From contig CASERN010000011.1 in NCBI GenBank assembly GCA_949290355.1, positions 186,001 to 250,000 of the forward strand: DNA of 64,000 nt, read 5' to 3'. Shown one piece after another: positions 14,900 to 24,076 of the stretch; position 1 is the stretch's first letter; each line of letters starts with the position of its first letter. This DNA comes from an uncultured bacterium (lineage in GTDB: Bacteria; Cyanobacteriota; Vampirovibrionia; Gastranaerophilales; Gastranaerophilaceae). Made by a program: the position numbers and the translations under genes. The notes beneath the pieces were generated by a model. That model searched no databases, was not told the origin of the DNA, and was given only the letters and a program-made list of their open reading frames with translations.

Positions 14900-15889
14900 A
14901 TGAATAAGAAGATTATATGGACTTTATCAGCAATAATGACATTAAGTTGTTTATCGGTGTATTCTGCAGGAATTGAAAAATTGGAACCGATTAATCCGCC
15001 TGCAAGCAATTTATCTCAGTCTGGTTCTGCAAATACTTCATCTACATTTTCATCTGCTTCAAGCGGACTTGATAAAAATACAATTTATTATCCAAATGCA
15101 AATATAAAAAGTGCAATTGCAAAGTATAAAGCAGGTAATTATACAGGATGTTTGCAAGAGTTATTTTCATTAACTAAAAAAGATCCTTCTAATGCCTTGG
15201 CTTATTATTATATGGCTATGGCATATACTCATGTAAATATGAAAGATGACGCAATTTCTGCTTATGAAAAAGTATTATCTTTAAATCCGAATGCTTCTTT
15301 GGTTCAATATGCAACAAAAGGCCGTGATTGTCTGACTGGTGGACCGGCATGCAAACCTCCAGAACAACAAGCTGAACAAATGGATGAACTAGATAAGTTT
15401 ATAAATGCTCCTTATGGAAATGGGCTGTCTCCTGAATTAACCGAAGAAGTAAAACAAAATCAATTGAAAAATATTCAGCAGACTATTAATACTAAAGAAG
15501 ACCTTGAAAAACGAGATATTCAAAGGATCAAGAATTTTGATACAAAAAATAAGTCTTCAATTGATTCAAATGACAAAATTGCTCAAGTGAGTGATGAGGA
15601 AGTTTTAAAAGCTATTAAAACATTAAAAGAAGCAGGCTTAAATTTATCTGTACAATCAGATAATCCATATGCCCAAATGATGCAATATCAAGATCCAAGA
15701 ATGATGGAAATCAGCATGATGCTAGGGAATAATAACAATAATAATAACGGTAATATGATGAATATGCTTCCGATGTTAATGTCTCAGGCTCAAAAAGGTG
15801 AAAATATTGATCCTCGTTTAATGCAAGCTGTGATGATGAATTCAATGATGTCAGATTTTAGTTTCTCAAATAATGATAATAAGTATTAA
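14900..15889 (+). CDS. Exported TPR protein with Met/Asn-rich C-terminus (329 residues)
   Basis: A signal peptide (cleavage near VYSAG) leads to a Ser-rich linker and then TPR units at about residues 70-135 (AIAKYKAGNYTGCLQELFSL, ALAYYYMAMAYTHV). The C-terminal third is unusual: Met- and Asn-rich, with a run of Asn residues near 276-282 and many MM pairs. It is followed 3 bases later by a second TPR gene. Probably a periplasmic or outer-envelope scaffold; specific partner unknown. A promoter-like AT-rich tract with TATAAT lies about 60 bases upstream of the ATG. Confidence 0.65.
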   Translation: MNKKIIWTLSAIMTLSCLSVYSAGIEKLEPINPPASNLSQSGSANTSSTFSSASSGLDKNTIYYPNANIKSAIAKYKAGNYTGCLQELFSLTKKDPSNALAYYYMAMAYTHVNMKDDAISAYEKVLSLNPNASLVQYATKGRDCLTGGPACKPPEQQAEQMDELDKFINAPYGNGLSPELTEEVKQNQLKNIQQTINTKEDLEKRDIQRIKNFDTKNKSSIDSNDKIAQVSDEEVLKAIKTLKEAGLNLSVQSDNPYAQMMQYQDPRMMEISMMLGNNNNNNNGNMMNMLPMLMSQAQKGENIDPRLMQAVMMNSMMSDFSFSNNDNKY

Positions 15890-15892
15890 TCT

Positions 15893-16495
15893 ATGATTAC
15901 TGATTATGAAAAAGCAAAACAAAAATTGTTGACCAGCTATGACTTAAGCTGTCAGCAATTTTTTGTAAAAAAAGGATACTTGTTGGAAAGTGGTTATTGT
16001 GAATTGCTTTCTGATAACATTGATAATGCAAAAAAAATATTCAGTTTGATTAAAGATAGCGATATAAGAGCGCATTGGGGATATTTTTTGATTTTGATGA
16101 TAGAGGGGATAATCTATGAATACCCTTCATACTTTGAACTAAGGAATTTTTTAGAGATTGACTTAGATATTCTGATAAATTATTTTAAAGGTGATTATGT
16201 GGAAAAAATTATCAGGTATGCTGATTATATGTTTACAATTAATCCAGAGGTGCATAAATATATCGGGCGTGTATTTTATAATAATGATATGAAAGAACAG
16301 GCAATGTTTTTTCTTAATCGTGCAAGGAATTATTTTTATCATGATCCTGAATTACATTTTTTATTAGCTTATATTTATTATAATGATAAAGATTATCAAA
16401 AGGCTCAAAAGGCTTTAGAAGACTGTTTATATATTCTCCCTAATTATTTCCCCGCAAAAGATTTACTAAAAAAAATTAAGATTGAAGTTCAATAA
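15893..16495 (+). CDS. TPR protein (200 residues)
   Basis: No signal peptide is seen. The C-terminal half has two recognisable TPR units (VHKYIGRVFYNNDMKEQAMF and PELHFLLAYIYYNDKDYQKA); the N-terminal half is helical and TPR-like. The ATG stands 3 bases after the stop of the exported TPR gene, with no own promoter, so the two are one operon and may act together. Partner unknown. Confidence 0.65.
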   Translation: MITDYEKAKQKLLTSYDLSCQQFFVKKGYLLESGYCELLSDNIDNAKKIFSLIKDSDIRAHWGYFLILMIEGIIYEYPSYFELRNFLEIDLDILINYFKGDYVEKIIRYADYMFTINPEVHKYIGRVFYNNDMKEQAMFFLNRARNYFYHDPELHFLLAYIYYNDKDYQKAQKALEDCLYILPNYFPAKDLLKKIKIEVQ

Positions 16496-16555
16496 ATTGT
16501 TTGAAAAAACTGTTCGTGATAGAATTGTTTTTGCGACAAATAACAGGAGAAAATT

Positions 16556-17605
16556 ATGATTATAATAATGGAGCGTAATGCTACAAAGGTCCAAGTACAA
16601 AGAGTTATCGACTTTTTAAAAGATAATGGCTTTGATATAAGATTTAATCAGGGGCAAGTTCATGCTGTAATTGATGCAATAGGAGATAAAACAACTGTTA
16701 CTCCGGGAAGAATTGCAGCTTTTGATGGTGTAAAAGAAGTAAAAATTATAAGAGAACCTTTCAGATTAGCATCAAGAGATAGAAAACCTGATGATACTGT
16801 AATAGAGTTTGCAAACGGTGTAAAAATCGGGGGAAATAATAAACCGGTATCTATGGTAGGCCCTTGTTCGGTTGAAGAAGATTATGATGGTTTGTTAAAA
16901 GTAGCAATTGCAGCAAAAGAAATGGGCTGTGAATTCTTAAGAGGAGGTGCATTCAAACCAAGAACATCCCCTTATGATTTCCAAGGTTATGGAGAAAAAG
17001 CTTTAAAATATTTAAAAAGAGCAAGTGAAGAAACAGGACTTTTGACTGTTTCAGAAGTAATGGATGCATCTGACCTTGATATGATGTGCGATTATGTAGA
17101 TGTTTTGCAAATAGGTGCAAGAAATGTTCAGAATTTCAAATTATTACATGCTGTTGGACGTTGCAGAAAACCTGTAATTTTAAAAAGAGGTCTTGCAAGT
17201 ACAATAAGAGAATTTTTGCTGGCAGCTGAACATATTATGTATAACGGCAATCCGAATGTAATTCTTTGTGAACGTGGTATAAGAAGTTTTGATAGTGCTT
17301 TTACAAGAAATGTTATGGATATTGCATCTATCCCAGTTATAAAGAAATATTCACATTTGCCTATAATTGTTGATCCAAGCCACGGAACTGGGCAAAGATA
17401 TTTGATAGAACCTATGGCAAAAGCAGGATTGGTAGTTGGCGCAGATGGTATTATGATGGAGGTTCATCATGATCCGGAAAATGCTCTTTCTGACGGAAAG
17501 CAAAGTCTACCTATTCCTATGTTTAAAGAGGTTATGGGAAGAATTAATCAATTTAAAGACAGGCTTCATTATGAAAAAACTTGTCTATCAGTAAATGTTG
17601 ATTAA
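16556..17605 (+). CDS. aroF: 3-deoxy-7-phosphoheptulonate (DAHP) synthase
   Basis: First step of the shikimate pathway: phosphoenolpyruvate plus erythrose 4-phosphate to DAHP. The 349-residue product has an N-terminal ferredoxin-like regulatory domain (about residues 1-75) as in Thermotoga-type enzymes, then the catalytic barrel: VGPCSVE, LRGGAFKPRTSPYDFQG, LQIGARNVQNF, LKRG, and VDPSHGTG. AGGAG stands 6 bases before the ATG at 16556; the in-frame ATG at 16568 is less well placed. A single gene with its own terminator. Confidence 0.95.
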   Translation: MIIIMERNATKVQVQRVIDFLKDNGFDIRFNQGQVHAVIDAIGDKTTVTPGRIAAFDGVKEVKIIREPFRLASRDRKPDDTVIEFANGVKIGGNNKPVSMVGPCSVEEDYDGLLKVAIAAKEMGCEFLRGGAFKPRTSPYDFQGYGEKALKYLKRASEETGLLTVSEVMDASDLDMMCDYVDVLQIGARNVQNFKLLHAVGRCRKPVILKRGLASTIREFLLAAEHIMYNGNPNVILCERGIRSFDSAFTRNVMDIASIPVIKKYSHLPIIVDPSHGTGQRYLIEPMAKAGLVVGADGIMMEVHHDPENALSDGKQSLPIPMFKEVMGRINQFKDRLHYEKTCLSVNVD

Positions 17606-17635
17606 AAAAAAAGAGGGTTTAGTCCCTCTTTTTTT
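17601..17635 (+). terminator. Terminator after DAHP synthase
   Basis: GAGGG and CCCTC pair around TTTAGT, extended by A and T runs on both sides. It begins at the stop codon and ends in seven or more T. Confidence 0.9.
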
Positions 17636-17776
17636 ATTGAATATATATAATTATTAAAAAATTTGTAAGGCTTTGTATTGGGTTTTGAGGTTTCTTGAAA
17701 CTATTTAAGGATTGTAAAAAAACAGAACCTCTGTTATAATAGAAATGTGAGCAAACATTTTTGCGATGGAGAGTTT

Positions 17777-18472
17777 ATGAAAAAATATTTTGGATTCACC
17801 TTGGCTGAAGTATTGATTACATTAGGAATAATAGGTGTTGTTGCGGCTTTAACTATTCCAACATTAATAAAAAATCATCAAAAACATGTTTATGAAACTA
17901 AAGTTAAACAAACTTACAGTTTGGTCTCAAATGCGCTAGAGGCCGCCAGAGCTGATTATGGTGATCCTAAATATTGGGATACTTTTATGAATTTTGATAC
18001 TTCTGACCCTGATGAGTATAATAAGCAGCATCAAGCTCATATGAGAAATGTCGCTGCAAAATATTTTAAACCTTATTTAAAAGTTATTGATGAAGGTGAA
18101 GGGTTATATTTATATTATATGACTTTAAATAATGGAGTTACACTTACTTTTTATCCTGATGGCGGAGTAACCCCTGATGGAAGTACTTTTATTCAATCAA
18201 GAATATATATAATAGGCAGTTTAAACCATAACCATTCTACATTTATGGATGCCTCAAGAGATTATTCAAGAAAAGACTTTTTGATGGAATATTCTACTTA
18301 CACAAATTATCAACTTAAATTTTTCAATTATAATAATTCTAAGACCAGAGATGATTATATAAATCATTCTTCATACGGATGCAACAGCAATATTCAAAAG
18401 AATAGAAGATTATATTGCGGTTCATTACTTTTCCATGATGGATGGAAAATCAAAGATAGTTATCCTTGGTAA
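17777..18472 (+). CDS. Type IV pilin-like protein with prepilin leader (231 residues)
   Basis: The N-terminus MKKYFGFTLAEVLITLGIIG is a class III prepilin leader: cleavage after Gly-6, then methylatable Phe and Glu at +5, and a hydrophobic helix running through VVAALTIPTLI. The rest is a polar head with cysteines near the C-terminus (YGCNSN, LYCGSL) that may form a disulfide. Start chosen at 17777, after GGAGAG; an upstream in-frame GTG would spoil the leader. TATAAT lies about 40 bases upstream. It is not next to the pilus assembly genes and may be a minor pilin or a secreted pseudopilin. Confidence 0.85.
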   Translation: MKKYFGFTLAEVLITLGIIGVVAALTIPTLIKNHQKHVYETKVKQTYSLVSNALEAARADYGDPKYWDTFMNFDTSDPDEYNKQHQAHMRNVAAKYFKPYLKVIDEGEGLYLYYMTLNNGVTLTFYPDGGVTPDGSTFIQSRIYIIGSLNHNHSTFMDASRDYSRKDFLMEYSTYTNYQLKFFNYNNSKTRDDYINHSSYGCNSNIQKNRRLYCGSLLFHDGWKIKDSYPW

Positions 18473-20245
18473 TTAAAAATTTCTTTGAAAAAAGCTTGCT
18501 ATTTCTTTATGAGGGAAGAATTTTACAATTGGACGTCCATGCGGACAAGTGTATGGCATTTTTGTCGTGCGCCATTTTTTGATTATTTCTTGCATTTGCC
18601 AAGTTGATAATTTTTGTCCAGCTTTTACGGATGCTTTGCAAGCGGTAGTAATTAGTATTTTTTCTTCAAGTCTGTCGATATTTCCGTCTATATTTTCTAA
18701 GATATCTGCCAATATTTCCTTTGGATTTACTTTTGCAATCATTTGAGGTACTTTGCGGAAAATAAGTTCATTTTCTTTTAAAAATTCTATACCATATCCA
18801 AATTTTTCAAATTTGCCAATATTTTCTTTAATCAATTCTGCTTCGGTGCTTGATACTGGTACTACATCTGATACAAAAAGCATTTGAGATACAATATTTT
18901 TTTCATTCATAAGTTTTTCGTAAATATAGCGCTCTTCGGCTATATGTTGGTCTACAATTTCAAGTCCGTCTTCCTTTTCTACTAAAATATAAGTGTTTTT
19001 GTATTGACCTACAATATTTTCTTCAGGTTCTTTTTCCTCTTCAACAGGTACAAAAAATTGTTTTTGTTCTGTATTTTCTTCTTCTTTTTGATTAAACTTT
19101 TGTTCTTCTTTATTCAAAAGCTGTTCAGAAATATAAATTGTATCATTCTGTTTGTCAAAAAATATTTCTCTGGAATTTTCCATTTTAGGTTGAACAAAAT
19201 CAACAATATTATCTTGTTTAGGCGTTTCAATATATTTTTCATCCGTTTGCTTCTCAACGTAATTTGAAAGCCCTGCTTGAATAGATGAGTATATAAAGTT
19301 GAATATTTGGTTTGTATTTTTGTATCTGACTTCTTTTTTTGTCGGATGGACGTTTACATCAACATCTGATGGAGGAATTTCTAAATTCAAAACCACAAAA
19401 GGGTATTTCCCATTTGCAATAAGACTTTTATATGCGGTATCAATTGCTTTTTGGAATACCGGACATTTTACTGTTCTTGAATTTATGTATATATGATAAC
19501 TTTTTTTGCTGGAACGGGTGTAATCAGGAGTACTTACATATCCGCTTATTTTTAATCCTGCAAGAGCATCAGTTTTTAAAACCTCTTTCAGATGAGATAT
19601 TACATCTGCTGAATAAACCTCTTTTACTGTTTGTAATAGATTGTTTTGTCCTGATGTCTTTAGCATTGTTTTGCCGTTCTTTTTTAATTCAAAAGAACAT
19701 TCGGGGTGTACAAGTGCTATAGATTGGACAAGTTCTTGTATATATGAAAATTCCGTATTCGGACTTTTTAAAAATTTTAAACGAGCAGGAATATTATAAA
19801 ATAAATCTTTTATATTCATTATTGTTCCTACAGCACAGCCAGTTTCTACTTTTTTTACTTCTGAATTTTCACATACTACTTTGGTACCGGTTTCAAATTC
19901 TTTTGTCCTTGTTGTACAAGTAAGTTTTGAAATTGATATTATGCTGGATAAGGCCTCTCCTCTGAAGCCTAAAGTGTGAATATTGAATAAATCTTCATCT
20001 GTCGCAATTTTACTTGTTGCATGTTTTGAGAATGCAAGCATTATATCATCAGGGTGAATTCCACAACCATTATCTGCAACCCTAATATCTCTGCAATCGT
20101 TATTTATTTCAACACTTATTTTAGTTGCACCTGCATCAACAGAGTTTTCAACAAGTTCTTTGACAACAGATGCAGGACGTTCAATTACTTCTCCTGCTGC
20201 AATTTGATTTATTAAATGTTTTGATAATTGTTGAATGCGAGCCAT
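18473..20245 (-). CDS. mutL: DNA mismatch repair protein MutL, endonuclease type
   Basis: MutL couples mismatch recognition to strand removal. The N-terminal GHKL ATPase has IAAGEVIERPASVVKELVEN, SVDAGATKI, VADNGCGI and HTLGFRGEALSSI. After an acidic linker (about 345-410) the C-terminal domain carries DQHIAEERYIYE, a form of the DQHA-x2-E-x4-E metal motif, plus TACKASVKAG and TCPHGRPIV. So it should nick DNA itself, as in bacteria without MutH. The ATG at 20245 follows AGGTGG, which overlaps the end of the PiT-like gene; the two are coupled. Confidence 0.95.
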   Translation of the reverse strand: MARIQQLSKHLINQIAAGEVIERPASVVKELVENSVDAGATKISVEINNDCRDIRVADNGCGIHPDDIMLAFSKHATSKIATDEDLFNIHTLGFRGEALSSIISISKLTCTTRTKEFETGTKVVCENSEVKKVETGCAVGTIMNIKDLFYNIPARLKFLKSPNTEFSYIQELVQSIALVHPECSFELKKNGKTMLKTSGQNNLLQTVKEVYSADVISHLKEVLKTDALAGLKISGYVSTPDYTRSSKKSYHIYINSRTVKCPVFQKAIDTAYKSLIANGKYPFVVLNLEIPPSDVDVNVHPTKKEVRYKNTNQIFNFIYSSIQAGLSNYVEKQTDEKYIETPKQDNIVDFVQPKMENSREIFFDKQNDTIYISEQLLNKEEQKFNQKEEENTEQKQFFVPVEEEKEPEENIVGQYKNTYILVEKEDGLEIVDQHIAEERYIYEKLMNEKNIVSQMLFVSDVVPVSSTEAELIKENIGKFEKFGYGIEFLKENELIFRKVPQMIAKVNPKEILADILENIDGNIDRLEEKILITTACKASVKAGQKLSTWQMQEIIKKWRTTKMPYTCPHGRPIVKFFPHKEIASFFQRNF

Positions 20246-20246
20246 A

Positions 20247-21269
20247 TTAACCACCTATAAAATGAGAGAAGAAGAAATGTTTAACATAATCAAATTGAGT
20301 AAGTAAAACGACCACAACTATTGATACAATCAATCCTAATGTAACTTTATACAAATCTTTTATAATATGTTTATACATTTTTTTGGGAGATTCAAAACGC
20401 AATCTTTGGTATAATGCAATTTCTCTGCCTGCCAGTAAACCTATGAATACCCAAGTCGTAGACATTGGAACATTGTTTAGATTGATAAAATACATTAACA
20501 AAAATGCATAAATTATATCTATAATTGTAGCTGAACGAGGATCTTGAACATTTGTTTTCATTTTTACAATTTTTTGGATATCTCCTCCGCGTTTGTACGT
20601 TAAAACACCTAAGAAAATTGTAAAACATACAAGTACAAACAATAATTCCCATATAGAAGCTTTTCTTGGAAGGTATATAAATAATTTTGCAGAATCCTGC
20701 ATTAACCATTGCGACCATATGAAAGCTGTAGAACACCATTTTGCAGCCATCCACCATTTAGAAATCTTAGTATCACCAGAGCGTTTTTGAGTATAGTAAA
20801 AATATCTTTCAACAGGTCTTCCTATAATATTATAAATAATAATAGCCACAATGAATGCTATTACATATCCAAGGACTGACTTTGTAAGCATCATCCATAT
20901 TACTGATACATCACTCACCGAAAAAACACTAAGGACAAGAAATGTTGTAGCTACAGGGATTCCCCATCTTGTCAAAATTATTAAAATAATAGGCGGCAAT
21001 AAGTATAAGAACGTGTAATGTTCTGTAACTGGTATCCTTGTTAAAAGCCCAAATGACATATCTCCGTCATTAACTACCCAACCTATTCCTATTGTTAAAG
21101 TTAAAACTATTACGGCAAAAGCCCAAAGATAATAAAATGGTGTCTTTTTATTTGCACTTAAAAAAGTTCCGAGTGTTTGTATAATATCATTTGATACGCA
21201 AGCATACATTGAAAGTAAAAAGCCTGCTATTCTGTAAAAATCGCTTAGTGTAAATGCTCCCTCGAACAT
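20247..21269 (-). CDS. PiT-like inorganic phosphate transporter family membrane protein (340 residues)
   Basis: About nine or ten membrane helices. Two repeats characteristic of the PiT family are visible in altered form: SNDIIQTLGTFLSA near residue 27 (family ANDxANxxGT) and NNVPMSTTWVFIGLLAGREIA near residue 268 (family PVSTTH). The signature Asp and the second-repeat His differ, so the substrate is uncertain. GGAGGT lies directly before two ATG codons; the second (21269) has the better spacing. The stop overlaps the mutL ribosome site. Confidence 0.65.
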   Translation of the reverse strand: MFEGAFTLSDFYRIAGFLLSMYACVSNDIIQTLGTFLSANKKTPFYYLWAFAVIVLTLTIGIGWVVNDGDMSFGLLTRIPVTEHYTFLYLLPPIILIILTRWGIPVATTFLVLSVFSVSDVSVIWMMLTKSVLGYVIAFIVAIIIYNIIGRPVERYFYYTQKRSGDTKISKWWMAAKWCSTAFIWSQWLMQDSAKLFIYLPRKASIWELLFVLVCFTIFLGVLTYKRGGDIQKIVKMKTNVQDPRSATIIDIIYAFLLMYFINLNNVPMSTTWVFIGLLAGREIALYQRLRFESPKKMYKHIIKDLYKVTLGLIVSIVVVVLLTQFDYVKHFFFSHFIGG

Positions 21270-21315
21270 CATACCTCCATCTATTTTTCAATCTACAACA
21301 AACACAAATTCATCT

Positions 21316-21361
21316 AAATGTTTGATTACAAATTTGAAACATTTCTATAAGATGCTATAAA
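21316..21361 (+). promoter_or_regulatory. Promoter with inverted repeat before the DNA methyltransferase gene
   Basis: TTGAAA (21334-21339) and TATAAA (21356-21361) are 16 bases apart. An inverted repeat, AAATGTTT (21316-21323) and AAACATTT (21337-21344), overlaps the -35 box, a place suited to a repressor. AGGGAG and the TTG start follow downstream. Confidence 0.5.
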
Positions 21362-21390
21362 GAGAAAATTTTTTATAGGGAGATAAAGAC

Positions 21391-22263
21391 TTGGTAAGAG
21401 CTCAAATTAATACAAAATTAAAACCAACCAAAAAAGCGGATTTGCAGGTAGTTAAACCCGTAAAAACTACAAGATATAATGATATTGATCTTAATAATTG
21501 GAAAGCATATGACCATGTAAAAACTGATACTTTATGGGAATTCCCTTCAAGATTAAAAGAAAATGGACATTCTAACGAATACCATGGGAATTATATTCCT
21601 CAAATTGCTCAGCAGTTATATGAAAGATTTACAAAGAAAAATGATGTTGTATTAGATTTGTTCTTCGGTTCAGGTACCTCAGGCATAGAAGCTGTAAATA
21701 TGGGAAGAAGATGTATTGGTGTTGAATTAAAAGATGAACTTGCTGAAAGTGTGTCTCAAAAGTTCACATCAAAACAACTTGTAACTGATGTTCGTATTAT
21801 TTGTGCAGATTCAGCATCTGAAGCTGCTAAAGAAAAAATACAGGCAAGTCTTGATATTATGAGAGAAGAAAAAGCTCAATTTTTAATTCTTCATCCTCCT
21901 TATGATGATATAATAAAGTTTTCTGATAAAAAGGAAGATTTGTCTAACTGTGAATCGACAGAAGAATTCTACGATCTTTTTGAAAAAGTTGCAAAAAACG
22001 GCTATGATATGCTTGAAAAAGGTCGTTTCGCAGCATTGATTATAGGTGATAGTTATAAAAATTCCGAAGTTCAACCTCTAGGTTTTGAGTGTATGGCGAG
22101 AATGATGAAACTGGGATTCAGACTGAAAGGTATTATTGTAAAAGATATACAAGGGAATGAAAGAGCAAAAGGTAAAACTGCTAATTTATGGCGTTACAGA
22201 GCTTTAGCCGGCGGATTTTTTATATTTAAACATGAATATGTAATGATATTTGAAAAAAAATAG
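21391..22263 (+). CDS. DNA methyltransferase, N6-adenine or N4-cytosine type (290 residues)
   Basis: The S-adenosylmethionine site is VVLDLFFGSGTSGIEAVNMGR, followed by the GVEL strand. The catalytic motif IV is HPPYDDIIKF, a DPPY-type sequence with His in place of Asp. The N-terminal part (LWEFPSRLKENGHSNEYHG) resembles the N-4/N-6 DNA methylase family. No restriction endonuclease or specificity subunit is adjacent, so this is an orphan enzyme that may mark the chromosome. TTG start after AGGGAG. An RNA substrate cannot be excluded from sequence alone. Confidence 0.8.
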   Translation: MVRAQINTKLKPTKKADLQVVKPVKTTRYNDIDLNNWKAYDHVKTDTLWEFPSRLKENGHSNEYHGNYIPQIAQQLYERFTKKNDVVLDLFFGSGTSGIEAVNMGRRCIGVELKDELAESVSQKFTSKQLVTDVRIICADSASEAAKEKIQASLDIMREEKAQFLILHPPYDDIIKFSDKKEDLSNCESTEEFYDLFEKVAKNGYDMLEKGRFAALIIGDSYKNSEVQPLGFECMARMMKLGFRLKGIIVKDIQGNERAKGKTANLWRYRALAGGFFIFKHEYVMIFEKK

Positions 22264-22283
22264 AGGTACCACCTCTATTTTTT
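22255..22283 (+). terminator. Bidirectional terminator between the methyltransferase and TPR-glycosyltransferase genes
   Basis: A 13-base-pair perfect stem (AAAAAATAGAGGT with ACCTCTATTTTTT) and a 3-base loop. The methyltransferase stop codon lies in the left arm. It serves both convergent genes. Confidence 0.9.
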
Positions 22284-22286
22284 GTT

Positions 22287-23750
22287 TTATATATTTTTAA
22301 GTGATTTAACTACTCTAATCATTAATTCATTCCAACTTTCTTTTTCTCCCAGTCTAAACAATTTGATGCTGTCATACCAGTCGCAATGAGTTAAATCCAT
22401 ATGCCATCTCCAATTATAATTGTATGGAAGCAATACTATACAAGGTTTGCCCATAGCGCCGGCTAAATGAGCTAAAGATGTATCACTGCATATAACAAGG
22501 TCAATATTTGCTAATGCTCCTGCTGTGTATGAAAAATCTTTAAAACTTTTCGATAAATCCGTTATGTCATATTTGGATGAAAGTTTTTCAAATTCCTCTG
22601 AGCCTTCAAATGTTTGTGCTGAATATATTTTTACATCTGGTAAATTAAATAATGGAGAAAAAGCTTCGACGTTGATAACTCTATCTTTCTCATAATAAGT
22701 GTTACCTTGCCATTTAATTGCAATTTTAAATTTATCATTATTGAAAAATTTAGTTTTAAAATATGCTACTTTTTCTTTTTTTGCTTTTAAATATCCTTTG
22801 TGCCCCGTAAATATTTGTTTATTTTTAAGTCCCATTGTGTATGGAACACTTAAAAATGGAACATGTACATCGAAATCAAATTCATTCTCATCATAAAATA
22901 AGTCCATAACTTCTATTTGAGGAAAATTTTCTCTAAATAGCTCTGATAATTCTTTTTGAGGTTTGAGTATTATTTTTTTACATCGTTTTTGGAGCTCTGG
23001 CAGGTATCTTGCAAACATTATCATATCTCCGAAACCTGCTTCGTAGTATGTGTATAAAGTTTTATCAAATATGTTTTCGCCTTGCCAAAGTTTTGATTTT
23101 TTTATCAAATTGGGATAAGTTATTTCTTGAGAAATTATTGCTGTTTGCCTGCATAGTCTGTTTTCAAAGTGTTTTTCACCTGTCTCGTAGTCTTTTATTC
23201 TAAAGTATGCAAGTGAGAGAAAATATAAAACCTCTTTGTCGCCAGGTTTGATTTCAAGACATTTTTTAAAGTATTCAATTGCTTTTTGCGGATTGTTGAG
23301 AAATAAATATAAACTTGCAAGGTTATAACAAGTCTTTTCAGATTGAGGATTAATCTCTAATGCTTTTAAATATGCTTTTTCAGCATTTTTGAATTCTATA
23401 TTATTTTTGTATGCAAGTCCGAGAAGAAAATAAATTTCAAACCCACAATCTTTAAGTTTACAAGCTTTTTTTAAAGTTTTTATTTCTTCTTTATAATTTT
23501 TCGTTCCTTCATATGCTTTTGCAAGGTTCTCGTAAAAATACGAATTTTCCACAATTGACAAAGCTTTTTTTATTAAATCTACTGCTTCATTAAACAAATT
23601 CTCTTTGATTTTTATTATTCCTAAAAGATTTAATACTTCTGCATTATCCGGGTTTTGTTCAAGAATTTCTTTATATATTTTTTCTGCATCTTTGATTTTG
23701 CCTTGAGAATGCAAATTGAATGCTTTATTAAATTTGTTGAAATCAGTCAT
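22287..23750 (-). CDS. TPR domain fused to a family 9-like glycosyltransferase (487 residues)
   Basis: Residues about 1-190 are five or so TPR units (AFNLHSQGKIKDAEKIYKEI and similar). From about 215 the protein resembles GT-B heptosyltransferase-like enzymes: LYTYYEAGFGDMIMFARYLP, IAIKWQGN, and the sugar-nucleotide end LVICSDTSLAHLAGAMGKP. TPR-GT fusions of this kind modify proteins or envelope glycans; the acceptor here is unknown. Start taken as the ATG at 23750. It has no ribosome site, but TATAAT ends 6 bases before it with TTGATT 18 bases further up, so the transcript may be leaderless. Confidence 0.8.
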   Translation of the reverse strand: MTDFNKFNKAFNLHSQGKIKDAEKIYKEILEQNPDNAEVLNLLGIIKIKENLFNEAVDLIKKALSIVENSYFYENLAKAYEGTKNYKEEIKTLKKACKLKDCGFEIYFLLGLAYKNNIEFKNAEKAYLKALEINPQSEKTCYNLASLYLFLNNPQKAIEYFKKCLEIKPGDKEVLYFLSLAYFRIKDYETGEKHFENRLCRQTAIISQEITYPNLIKKSKLWQGENIFDKTLYTYYEAGFGDMIMFARYLPELQKRCKKIILKPQKELSELFRENFPQIEVMDLFYDENEFDFDVHVPFLSVPYTMGLKNKQIFTGHKGYLKAKKEKVAYFKTKFFNNDKFKIAIKWQGNTYYEKDRVINVEAFSPLFNLPDVKIYSAQTFEGSEEFEKLSSKYDITDLSKSFKDFSYTAGALANIDLVICSDTSLAHLAGAMGKPCIVLLPYNYNWRWHMDLTHCDWYDSIKLFRLGEKESWNELMIRVVKSLKNI

Positions 23751-23786
23751 AAAGTTATTATATACATTTTTCTTCAAATAAATCAA
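23751..23786 (-). promoter_or_regulatory. Promoter abutting the TPR-glycosyltransferase start
   Basis: On the minus strand TATAAT (23762-23757) is followed by six bases and then ATG at 23750. TTGATT lies 18 bases above it. Confidence 0.5.
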
Positions 23787-24034
23787 AAAATCTCATGCAT
23801 TTATAGGATAAAATCCGGAAAAATATAGTTTATTCTGTAAATGTACATCAAGGGCATGCCCCAAAATATTAAAAGCATGCTCAATAATGGGCAATATTAC
23901 AAAATATTAACCAAACTTGAAGAAATGTAAAATCCGCTGAAAACATGTCATCATCATGGTTTTCAGGAGAAAATAAAATTGGAGGAAGGTTTAAAAATAA
24001 AAAAGTTGTCCTGTCATGATGTATAGAGTACAAT
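23787..24034 (+). promoter_or_regulatory. Intergenic region with hairpins and the yggS promoter
   Basis: TTGTCC (24006-24011) and TACAAT (24029-24034), 17 bases apart, form a good promoter for the yggS-sepF genes. Upstream, CTGAAAAC and GTTTTCAG near 23937-23968 can pair, with CATG repeats between them. An AGGAG followed by GGAGGAAGG appears near 23964-23990 but leads to no credible reading frame. I see no known riboswitch. Confidence 0.45.
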
Positions 24035-24076
24035 TAATAATATATTCAACTTCTTGTAGAGGTAGGATGATTATTT

